From Tannerellaceae bacterium (GTDB taxonomy: Bacteria > Bacteroidota > Bacteroidia > Bacteroidales > Tannerellaceae): 22,653 bases of DNA. The translations under genes were made by a program, and so were the position numbers. Positions within the stretch are counted from its first letter, which is position 1; each line of letters opens with the position of its first letter. Shown in pieces: positions 15,498 through 22,653 of this stretch. The notes beneath the pieces are model-generated. The model was not told the DNA's origin. It searched no databases and was given only the letters and a program-made list of their open reading frames with translations. The DNA lies in contig JAISRY010000009.1 of assembly GCA_031273385.1 (NCBI GenBank), positions 1 to 22,653 on the forward strand. The letters are read 5' to 3'.

Positions 15498-16844
15498 CTA
15501 AATTCGTTCCTTGATGGGGATATATGATAGCTCGTCCAGGACGTTTTTGTAGGCTGGGCGGATGATGCGTTTGCTTTTGAATGTCAGCTCTTCTATGCGG
15601 TGGGCTGTCCAGCCTACGATGCGCGCCATGGCGAATAGCGGCGTATAGATTTCCTGCGGAAGACCGATCATTTCGTAGACGAAGCCGGAATAGAAATCGA
15701 CGTTCGACGATACCCGCTTCTTGGTACCCTTGAAGTTGGCGAAACATTCGATCGCACGCTCTTCCAGTAGCTCGAGGAAAGCGAACTCTTTCAATCGCCC
15801 TTTCTCTTTTGCCAGGTCGCGGGCAAGCTCTTTCAGCAGGACGGCGCGGGGGTCTGAGATGGTGTATACGGCGTGTCCGATACCGTAGATCAGGCCGGTC
15901 TTGTTGTAGGCCTCCTTGTTGAGCATACGCATGAAGTAGGCGTCTATTTCGGCGGTGTTTTCCCAGTCGGCGATATGCTGCTTCAGGTGGTTGAACATAT
16001 CGACGACCTGGATATTCGCCCCGCCGTGCAACGGCCCTTTCAGCGAACCGATCCCTGCGGCAATAGCCGAATAGGTGTCCGTGCCGGTCGAGCTGGTCAC
16101 ACGAACCGTAAAGGTGGAGTTGTTCCCTCCGCCATGTTCGGCCTGCAAGACGAGCAACAGGTCTAACGTGCGGGCATCCAGCTTGGTGTAATCCCTTTTC
16201 AGCATGTAAAGGAAGTTCTCGGCGATGGAGAGCTTTTCGTCCGGATGGCGGATATGCAGGGATCGCCCGTGCGTACTGTGGCGGTAGATGTTGTAGGCGT
16301 AGGCGATGATCGTCGGGAATTTGGAGATCAGGTCGATCGACTGGCGCATGAGGTTGTCGGGCGACGTATCGTCGGGGTTGGCATCGAAAATATACATCTC
16401 CAGCACGCAACGCGCCAGGATATTCATGATGTTCAGCCCCTCGAGGTCGACGATGTTCATTTTCGTCTTCTGTTCCAGCGGCATATTGTCGTTGATCAGC
16501 TCCTTGAAGTTCGCCAGGTCTTCCTTGTCGGGCAGGTGCCCCGAAAGCATCAGGAAAGCCACCTCTTCAAAGCCGAAACGCTTCTCTTTCATCAGGGCGT
16601 GTACAATGTCTTCGATGTCGTATCCGCGGTAATAGAGTTTGCCGGGGATCGCTTTCAGGCCGCCTTCCGGCAACCGTTCGTACCCGACCACGTTCCCAAT
16701 CTGCGTGAGGCCGACCAGGACGCCCGTCCCGTCTTCGTTACGCAACCCTCTTTTCACGTTGTACTGCGTGAACAGTTCGTTATCGATCTTGCACGTCGTC
16801 TTGACCGATTCCGATAGTTTGTAAATAAGATATTCCTTTTTCAT
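15498..16844 (-). CDS. gltA: Citrate synthase
   Basis: Citrate synthase condenses oxaloacetate with acetyl-CoA in the first step of the TCA cycle. The 448-residue protein carries the family motifs: His237 in AEHGGGNNST, His273 in GPLHGGAN, His324 in GIGHAVYTISDPRA and Asp383 in SSNVDFYSG, the last three being the catalytic set. The length is near that of long bacterial forms. It is the last gene of the minus-strand set acn-icd-gltA, 21 nt behind icd. The three enzymes are made from one probable transcript. The 3' end faces the REP-like hairpins. Confidence 0.97.
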   Translation of the reverse strand: MKKEYLIYKLSESVKTTCKIDNELFTQYNVKRGLRNEDGTGVLVGLTQIGNVVGYERLPEGGLKAIPGKLYYRGYDIEDIVHALMKEKRFGFEEVAFLMLSGHLPDKEDLANFKELINDNMPLEQKTKMNIVDLEGLNIMNILARCVLEMYIFDANPDDTSPDNLMRQSIDLISKFPTIIAYAYNIYRHSTHGRSLHIRHPDEKLSIAENFLYMLKRDYTKLDARTLDLLLVLQAEHGGGNNSTFTVRVTSSTGTDTYSAIAAGIGSLKGPLHGGANIQVVDMFNHLKQHIADWENTAEIDAYFMRMLNKEAYNKTGLIYGIGHAVYTISDPRAVLLKELARDLAKEKGRLKEFAFLELLEERAIECFANFKGTKKRVSSNVDFYSGFVYEMIGLPQEIYTPLFAMARIVGWTAHRIEELTFKSKRIIRPAYKNVLDELSYIPIKERI

Positions 16845-16865
16845 TTCCTTTTTCTTTTATCTGGT

Positions 16866-18068
16866 TTATAATTCCTGTATGAGCGCTTCGCCGAACTGCG
16901 CGGTGCCGAGCGGTTCGCCCTCCGGCATGAAGCGTGCAAGGTCTGGGGTGGCTCTTCCCTTTTCAAGCGTTCTCTCCATCGCCCTTGTGATCCTGTTTGC
17001 CGCCTCGTGCCACCCCATATATTCGAGCATCATGACGGACGAGAGGATCAGGGAGGATGGATTGGCGACGTTCTTTCCCGCGATGGCGGGCGCCGTGCCG
17101 TGCGTCGCCTCAAAGATGGCGTGGCCGCCTGTATAGTTGATGTTTGCCCCCGGCGCGATACCGATCCCGCCCACCATGGCCGCCAGTTGGTCGGAGATGT
17201 AATCGCCGTTGAGGTTCAATGTCGCAACGACGGAATACTCTTCCGGAACCAGCAGCGTGTTCTGAAGAAAGGCATCGGCGATGACATCCTTGATCACCAC
17301 TTTCCCGTTCGCCTCCGCTCCCGGTAAAGTCGTCCTGTCGGGAAACTCACGTTCGGCCAGCGCATATCCCCACTGCTTGAAACCGCCCTCGGTGAATTTC
17401 ATGATGTTCCCCTTGTGTACCAGCGTCACGCTCGGCAGTTTGTGCGCCAACGCATACTCGATCGCCGAACGTACCAGCCGCTCCGTCCCCTCCACCGAAA
17501 CCGGCTTTACGCCGAACGCCGAAGATTCGGGGAAGCGGATGTTCTTCACATGCATCTCGTCCGTGAGGAAGCGGAGGAACTTCTGCGCCTCCGGCGTCCC
17601 CTGTTTCCACTCGATGCCGGCATAGATATCTTCCGTATTCTCACGGAAGATGACCATATCCACCTTTTCGGGATGCTTGACCGGCGAGACAACGCCTTTG
17701 AACCAGCGGACGGGGCGCAGGCAAACGTACAGATCCAGCGTCTGCCGGAGCGCCACGTTCAGCGAACGGATACCCTCGCCGACAGGCGTCGTCAGAGGCC
17801 CCTTGATCCCGACCAGGTAGCGGCGGAACGCATCCATCGTCTCCTCGGGCAGCCAGTCGCCCGTTTCGCGGAACGCCTTTTCGCCCGCCAATACCTCTTT
17901 CCATTCGATCGCCCTGTCCCCATGATAGGCCATAGAGAGGGCTTTGTCCACTACCTGCCGGCACACCGGCATAATCTCCCGTCCGACGCCGTCCCCCTCA
18001 ATAAAGGGGATCACCACGTGGTCGGGAACAACCAACTGTTCATTTTCTTTTCTTATCGCTTCTGCCAT
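16866..18068 (-). CDS. icd: Isocitrate dehydrogenase, bacterial homodimer type
   Basis: Icd oxidises isocitrate to 2-oxoglutarate and CO2. The 400-residue protein contains [10 protein letters not shown] (100-109; Ser102 corresponds to the phosphorylated Ser113 of E. coli), [24 protein letters not shown] and [19 protein letters not shown] (321-339). At the coenzyme site, E. coli Lys344, Tyr345 and Val351 are replaced by Ala328, Ile329 and Ala335. Tyr391 is replaced by Pro375, and only Arg395 is kept (Arg379). This suggests NAD rather than NADP as coenzyme. It sits 12 nt after acn and 21 nt before gltA. An AceK kinase gene is not in the window. Confidence 0.95.
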   Translation of the reverse strand: MAEAIRKENEQLVVPDHVVIPFIEGDGVGREIMPVCRQVVDKALSMAYHGDRAIEWKEVLAGEKAFRETGDWLPEETMDAFRRYLVGIKGPLTTPVGEGIRSLNVALRQTLDLYVCLRPVRWFKGVVSPVKHPEKVDMVIFRENTEDIYAGIEWKQGTPEAQKFLRFLTDEMHVKNIRFPESSAFGVKPVSVEGTERLVRSAIEYALAHKLPSVTLVHKGNIMKFTEGGFKQWGYALAEREFPDRTTLPGAEANGKVVIKDVIADAFLQNTLLVPEEYSVVATLNLNGDYISDQLAAMVGGIGIAPGANINYTGGHAIFEATHGTAPAIAGKNVANPSSLILSSVMMLEYMGWHEAANRITRAMERTLEKGRATPDLARFMPEGEPLGTAQFGEALIQEL

Positions 18069-18080
18069 ACATTCTTTGTT

Positions 18081-20333
18081 TTATCCGTTTTTTAGGTCAT
18101 TCAATGCGCTTCCCGCTCTGTACCACTTGATCTGTAATTCGTTGTAGGTGTGGTTGACCTCAAAGGATTCCTGCGTGCCGTCGTCGTGATACAGGATCGC
18201 CGTCAGCGGTTTGCCCGGAGCGAACTGCTGCGTGCCGAGGATAGAGATCCGGTCTTCTTCGCGGATTCGGTCGTAATCCTCTTTCCGGGCAAAGGTCAGG
18301 GCTAACATCCCCTGCTTTTTCAGGTTCGTTTCATGGATACGGGCAAAGCTTTTGGCCAACACCACCTTTACATAAAGAAAGCGGGGCTCCATCGCCGCAT
18401 GTTCGCGCGACGACCCCTCGCCGTAATTCTCCTCCGCCACGACGATCGACGAGCGCCCCTCCGATTTGTACATCCTCGCGACCGCCGATACCGTATCATA
18501 AAGCCCCGTCAGCTGGTTCAATACCGTGTTCGTCTTCCCGTTAAAGGCATTGACGGCGCCCATCAGCAGGTTACTGGAAATATTCTCCAGATGCCCGCGG
18601 AAACGGAGCCACGGGCCAGCCATGGAGATATGGTCGGTCGTGCATTTCCCCTCCGCTTTGATCAAGAGGGGCATATTGATCAAGTCCCTGTCGTTGGCCG
18701 GTGGGAAAGGGGCTAACGCCTGCAGGCGGTCGGAGGCGGGATCAATCTCCGGCTCTATGTTTTCGCTGCCCGGAGCGATATAGCCGTTCTCTTTCACCTC
18801 AAACCCTCCAGCCGGGAAATCCCTCCCCGACGGCTCTTCCAGCATCACCTCCCGCCCGTCTTCCGTTTTCAGCGTGTCCGTCAGGGGGTTGAAGCAGAGG
18901 TCGCCGGCGATGGTAAAGGCCATCGTCAATTCGGGGGAGGCGACGAACGCATGCGTATTCGGATTGCCGTCCGCCCGTTTAGCGAAGTTCCGGTTGAAAG
19001 AGGTCACGATGGCGTTTCTCCGCATGTTGTCGTCCGTATGGCGTTTCCACTGCCCGATACACGGGCCGCAGGCATTGGCCATAATCACCGCCCCGATCTT
19101 TTCAAAGTCGCCGATGATCCCGTCGCGCTCGGCGGTATACCGTATCTGTTCCGACCCGGGGTTAATCAACAGCGGGGCGGCGGCCTTGATCCCCTTTTCC
19201 GTGGCTTGGCGGGCGATAGAGGCCGCCCGGCTCAGATCCTGGTAGGAAGAGTTCGTACACGAGCCGATCAGCCCGACAGCCATTTTCAGCGGATAGCCGC
19301 TCGATTTCATTTTATCGGCAAATTTCGAAAGCGGCGTGGCGGCGTCGGGCGTAAACGGGCCGTTGATATAGGGCTCCAGGGAGGAAAGGTCGATCTCGAT
19401 CACCCGGTCGTAATACTGTGCAGGCGAGGCAATGACTTCGCTGTCGGCCTGCAGGTAAGCCGCCGCCGCTTCCGCCAGGCGGGCAACCTCTTCACGCCCC
19501 GTCTCCCGCAGGTAGGCGGCCATCTCCCCGTCGAAAGGGAAAATGGATGTCGTCGCTCCCACTTCGGCGCCCATATTGCAAATCGTCGCTTTCCCCGTCG
19601 CCGAAAGCGATGCCGCGCCATCCCCGAAATATTCGATAATGGAATTGGTGCCCCCTTTCACCGTCAGGATGCCGGCCAGTTTGAGGATCACATCCTTGGC
19701 GGATGTCCACCCACGGAGGCGTCCGGTCAGCTTCACCCCGATCAGGCGGGGCATTTTCAGCTCCCACTCCATCCCGCTCATCACGTCGACGGCATCCGCC
19801 CCTCCGACGCCGATAGCGATCATACCCAGCCCTCCGGCGTTGGGCGTATGGGAATCCGTCCCGATCATCATCCCTCCCGGAAAGGCGTAATTCTCCAACA
19901 CCACCTGATGGATAATCCCCGCCCCCGGCATCCAGAAGCCTATACCATATTTATTAGAGACCGCTTTCAGGAAATCATACACCTCCCTGTTGCCCTCCTT
20001 CGCCGTCCGGATATCCGCTACGGCGCCCACGTCGGCGCGGATCAGGTGGTCGCAATGCACGGTAGCCGGTACGGCCGACCGCTCCTTTCCGGCGTTCATA
20101 AATTGCAACAGCGCCATCTGGGCGGTCGCATCCTGCATCGCCACGCGGTCGGGGCGGAAGTTCACATACGTTTCGCCCCTTACATAATGGCCAAGATGGG
20201 TTTCGTCGTATAAGTGTGCATATAAAACCTTTTCAGCCAGCGTCATCGGACGGTTGATCCGGCTGCGTACGGTGTCAACCTTACCTGAGAAGCGGGAATA
20301 AAAATGCCTAAGCATGTCAATGTCGTGTACCAT
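18081..20333 (-). CDS. acn: Aconitate hydratase, mitochondrial type
   Basis: Aconitase interconverts citrate and isocitrate. The 750-residue length and order of motifs match the mitochondrial-type family and not the longer AcnA/IRP type. The [4Fe-4S] ligands are Cys359 (GSCTNSS), Cys422 and Cys425 ([11 protein letters not shown]). Other motifs are VHCDHLI (92-98), [13 protein letters not shown] (158-170) and the C-terminal swivel domain with [15 protein letters not shown] 20333 is used here; an ATG six codons later is possible. It is the first gene of the acn-icd-gltA set and is divergent from the glycoside hydrolase gene. Confidence 0.96.
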   Translation of the reverse strand: MVHDIDMLRHFYSRFSGKVDTVRSRINRPMTLAEKVLYAHLYDETHLGHYVRGETYVNFRPDRVAMQDATAQMALLQFMNAGKERSAVPATVHCDHLIRADVGAVADIRTAKEGNREVYDFLKAVSNKYGIGFWMPGAGIIHQVVLENYAFPGGMMIGTDSHTPNAGGLGMIAIGVGGADAVDVMSGMEWELKMPRLIGVKLTGRLRGWTSAKDVILKLAGILTVKGGTNSIIEYFGDGAASLSATGKATICNMGAEVGATTSIFPFDGEMAAYLRETGREEVARLAEAAAAYLQADSEVIASPAQYYDRVIEIDLSSLEPYINGPFTPDAATPLSKFADKMKSSGYPLKMAVGLIGSCTNSSYQDLSRAASIARQATEKGIKAAAPLLINPGSEQIRYTAERDGIIGDFEKIGAVIMANACGPCIGQWKRHTDDNMRRNAIVTSFNRNFAKRADGNPNTHAFVASPELTMAFTIAGDLCFNPLTDTLKTEDGREVMLEEPSGRDFPAGGFEVKENGYIAPGSENIEPEIDPASDRLQALAPFPPANDRDLINMPLLIKAEGKCTTDHISMAGPWLRFRGHLENISSNLLMGAVNAFNGKTNTVLNQLTGLYDTVSAVARMYKSEGRSSIVVAEENYGEGSSREHAAMEPRFLYVKVVLAKSFARIHETNLKKQGMLALTFARKEDYDRIREEDRISILGTQQFAPGKPLTAILYHDDGTQESFEVNHTYNELQIKWYRAGSALNDLKNG

Positions 20334-20374
20334 ATATCATTATTTAGATTTTTCAAACAGTATACATCGCAAAG

Positions 20375-20382
20375 CAAATATA
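20375..20382 (-). promoter_or_regulatory. Putative -7 box for acn-icd-gltA
   Basis: Read on the minus strand, TATATTTG matches TAnnTTTG and lies 42 bp before the acn start. A convincing -33 TTTG is absent at the expected distance. Confidence 0.5.
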
Positions 20383-20455
20383 CAGAATATTACTCCCACA
20401 CCTGTTCGATTTTTTCTATATATGCATAGAATTCTTTTATTAGAACAGAAAAAGC

Positions 20456-20498
20456 CTCTTTTTTGTTCGCAAAAAGAGCAACAAAATCAATACCTTTG
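20456..20498 (+). promoter_or_regulatory. Putative promoter region of the GH95-like gene with a hairpin
   Basis: TACCTTTG (20491-20498) matches TAnnTTTG, 33 bp before the start codon. TTTG at 20462-20465 is 25 nt upstream of it, longer than the usual 19-21. That TTTG overlaps the palindrome CTCTTTTT (20456-20463) / AAAAAGAG (20471-20478), which could be an operator rather than a terminator because it is upstream of the expected transcription start. Confidence 0.45.
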
Positions 20499-20530
20499 GC
20501 GAAAATCAAACATAACAAACGATTAATATC

Positions 20531-22653
20531 ATGAAAAAATCAATTCAAATCATCGTTTTACTGCTGATCTGCGCCGGATATGCTGCAGGACAACCATCCC
20601 TGAATGTCGTAGACAAGGCACGCCAATATGCCATCGAGTCAAACAAGCCGGCTGTCGATTTCTTCGAGGGCGCCGTGCTGGGGAACGGAGGGATGGGCGT
20701 AGTAGTCACCACACGGCCGGACGCTGTCGTTTTTCATTTCGGGCACAACAACGTGTGGGACATACGCATTGCCGAAGACAACCGCGAGGCGATCGGTACC
20801 TTTGATGAGATCTTTGCAAAAGCAAAAGCCTTGTCCCCCGATCTCAAAACAATCCATGACGACAAGGAGTTCAGCACATACCTTAACCTGACGGCGGCCA
20901 ATTACCGCAAACCCTATCCCCGCCCATTCCCCTGCGGAACGGTTATCCTTGGGTTTGACCGCCGCCGGGTAGAACTGCTCGGGCATAAAATAGACATATC
21001 CAACGGCCTGTGTGAAGTATACCTGCTTAATGAAGGGAAGAAACATATCCTGGAGGTCTTCGCCGATATGGAAGACGATGTGCTGTGGTTCCGGTTGGTG
21101 GACGGGGAAAGGAATCCCCAGCCGTCCTGCTTTAACCGGATTCACGTCTTGCCGGACAGCAAAACGCCGAAAGAATTTCCCGCCTGTTCCATTCTGTCGG
21201 GAGCCGCTTCGTTAGGCTACACACAGGTGTTGCCCTACCTGGAACCGGACAAATATGAGGCAGCAAAAGGACATCCCGGCGACAAGGCATTTAGCCTCGA
21301 AGCGCGCTTGGGAACGACGTTGACCGAAGGCACACGTTACGACATACTGGGACTGGAACAACCTTTGGATGCGCTCGAACGCTACATCGCCGGTGACGGC
21401 AAACCGTTGGTCGGGAATATCACCCTGCGCGAAGGGCTGGCGTCCGGCCTGAAAGCCGGATGGCGCGCCGCTCCCGAACCGGAGATCAGCCGCTACGAAG
21501 CTTCGCTACACAGCACAGCCCAACAGTGGGAAACGTACTGGAACAAGTCGGGGGTCAACCTGCAGGATGAGGGGCTGGAACAAATCTGGTATTGGAACCA
21601 TTATTTCTTCAATTGCGCCGTAAAAGCGGGCGTCACCTGCCCCGGCCTGTTTGCCAACTGGAGCCTCGGCGATATCGGGACGGCATGGCATGGCGATTAC
21701 CACATGAATTACAATACGCAACAGCCGTTCTGGTTGCCCTTCTCCAGCAACCGGTTGGACAAAAACCTGCCGTATGTGGATATGGTGCACCACCTGCTCC
21801 CCATCAGCAAACAATGGGCGCAGGAATATTACGGGATGCGCGGCGCATTCTTTCCGCACTCTGCCTATCCGGTGGATATGACGCTCCACCCCTATCCCGT
21901 TCCCGACTGGGGATGGGAGGTGTTTGAAACGCCGTGGGCTGTACAGGGACTCTGGTGGCACTACCTCTATTCGATGGATGTCGATTTCCTGCGCGACCGC
22001 GCCTTCATGCCGATCCGCGAAGCCGTCCTCTTCCTCGTCGACTACATGAAACGTCCCGATGCGCACGGCAAGCAGTGGAACGACGACAGGTACCATATTT
22101 TCCCCTCCGTCCCTCCCGAACTGTACGGATTACAGCCGGGCTTGAAGTTCAATTACGATACCCAGGTGGATATTACGCTCACAAAGTTCATCTTTAAAGC
22201 CTTTATCGAGGCCGTCGACGTATTGAAATACCAAAAACAGGAGGCTGCGCTGGTCAAGGAGGTCAAGCAGATCGCGGCGAAATTACCGGATTACCCCACC
22301 ACCGAATCGGAAGAATACGGGAAGATCTACGTCTCGGTACCCGGTGAGCACGACAAGATGGTGTATAACCTGCCGGCCAACCTGTTACATGTCTTTCCCG
22401 GGGAAGAATACGGGATGGACGCCTCGCCGGACATCTACCGGACATTGGTCAATACCTTTAAAGCCCACCGCAACGAAGGAGGGAACGACATTGTGCTTCA
22501 AAACCTGCAAGCCGCCCGCCTGGGGATATTGGATATAGAAAAGTTCAAACGGCAAGTGCATTACGCCATGCTGCCGAACAGGACGGTTGCCGATTTTGTG
22601 TTGCAGTCGGGCGGACGGTACAGCGACCAGACCAATTTCGACTGGATGGGAGA
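20531..22653 (+). CDS. Secreted GH95-like glycoside hydrolase, 3' truncated by window end
   Basis: An open frame runs from ATG 20531 to the window edge (707 codons and no stop), so the C-terminus is missing. Residues 1-20 are a Sec signal peptide with likely cleavage after AAG. The body has an N-terminal beta region followed by a probable (alpha/alpha)6 barrel. The GH95 alpha-L-fucosidase signature Asn-x-Asn appears as DYHMNYNTQ with Asn393 and Asn395, and a candidate general acid is Glu530 in FPSVPPELYG. The spacing of about 137 residues is close to that known for the Bifidobacterium enzyme (Asn421/423 and Glu566). The third key residue, an aspartate about 200 residues further, would lie beyond the window. 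The substrate may be fucosyl or another alpha-linked sugar. No SusC/SusD genes are seen nearby. Confidence 0.75.
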   Translation, partial: MKKSIQIIVLLLICAGYAAGQPSLNVVDKARQYAIESNKPAVDFFEGAVLGNGGMGVVVTTRPDAVVFHFGHNNVWDIRIAEDNREAIGTFDEIFAKAKALSPDLKTIHDDKEFSTYLNLTAANYRKPYPRPFPCGTVILGFDRRRVELLGHKIDISNGLCEVYLLNEGKKHILEVFADMEDDVLWFRLVDGERNPQPSCFNRIHVLPDSKTPKEFPACSILSGAASLGYTQVLPYLEPDKYEAAKGHPGDKAFSLEARLGTTLTEGTRYDILGLEQPLDALERYIAGDGKPLVGNITLREGLASGLKAGWRAAPEPEISRYEASLHSTAQQWETYWNKSGVNLQDEGLEQIWYWNHYFFNCAVKAGVTCPGLFANWSLGDIGTAWHGDYHMNYNTQQPFWLPFSSNRLDKNLPYVDMVHHLLPISKQWAQEYYGMRGAFFPHSAYPVDMTLHPYPVPDWGWEVFETPWAVQGLWWHYLYSMDVDFLRDRAFMPIREAVLFLVDYMKRPDAHGKQWNDDRYHIFPSVPPELYGLQPGLKFNYDTQVDITLTKFIFKAFIEAVDVLKYQKQEAALVKEVKQIAAKLPDYPTTESEEYGKIYVSVPGEHDKMVYNLPANLLHVFPGEEYGMDASPDIYRTLVNTFKAHRNEGGNDIVLQNLQAARLGILDIEKFKRQVHYAMLPNRTVADFVLQSGGRYSDQTNFDWMG

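Noticed and set aside
15382..16410. Minus-strand open frame of 342 codons in another frame of gltA
   Set aside because: It overlaps citrate synthase, which has all catalytic residues. The alternative product is Arg/His-rich without any motif.
18951..20213. Long plus-strand open frame (420 codons) opposite aconitase
   Set aside because: It is an antisense shadow rich in Arg, His and Pro that arises from the high-GC codon use of acn, which has complete catalytic motifs.

Overview
The window looks like a chromosomal segment of a Bacteroidota bacterium, probably order Bacteroidales. The basis is the protein families (long IspG with a central insertion, sigma-54 followed by a PAP2-like membrane protein, PepSY-like lipoprotein, S9 peptidase, GH95-like hydrolase) and several promoter-like sites of the Bacteroidota type (TAnnTTTG at -7; one also has TTTG 19 nt upstream). 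Coding GC is clearly above 50% by eye. Genus cannot be fixed from the sequence. No rRNA, tRNA, CRISPR array, transposase or phage gene was seen.

Layout. Positions 1-985 carry no credible gene but are packed with repeats: a perfect hairpin (1-53), a 117-bp inverted repeat with 97% identical arms (270-386 / 517-633), a 9-nt periodic CTTAAG run (662-697), a 21-bp tandem array (752-835) that continues in helical phase into a 22-bp palindrome array (837-946), and a 7-bp run (963-990) that overlaps the stop codon of the first gene. That gene (986-1606, minus) encodes a small membrane protein. Divergent from it is a plus-strand operon-like run: rpoN, PAP2-like membrane protein, gcvH, purE, ispG (1769-6601). 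It ends at a second 9-nt periodic CTTAAG block (6606-6668), which can fold as a hairpin between convergent genes. The minus-strand pair ABC-F ATPase then MFS transporter (9671 down to 6691) overlaps by 4 nt. A second 22-bp palindrome array (9761-9848) lies just upstream of the promoter for an acyl-CoA synthetase (9942-11606).

After a convergent PepSY-like lipoprotein (12521-11625, minus) come a secreted S9 peptidase (12612-15347, plus) and a pair of inverted REP-like hairpins (15390-15482). The next run is the minus-strand oxidative TCA operon acn-icd-gltA (20333 down to 15498). The last gene is a secreted GH95-like glycoside hydrolase (20531 to the window end, 3' cut).

How it fits together. 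acn, icd and gltA encode the three steps from oxaloacetate plus acetyl-CoA to 2-oxoglutarate. The isocitrate dehydrogenase lacks most residues that bind the NADP 2'-phosphate in the E. coli enzyme, so NAD use is plausible. The rpoN run mixes regulation, one-carbon, purine and isoprenoid genes and looks like housekeeping. The most unusual content is the non-coding DNA: several unrelated short sequences arranged in 4-5 unit arrays at 21-22 bp, about two DNA turns, including one array that changes sequence midway without losing phase.
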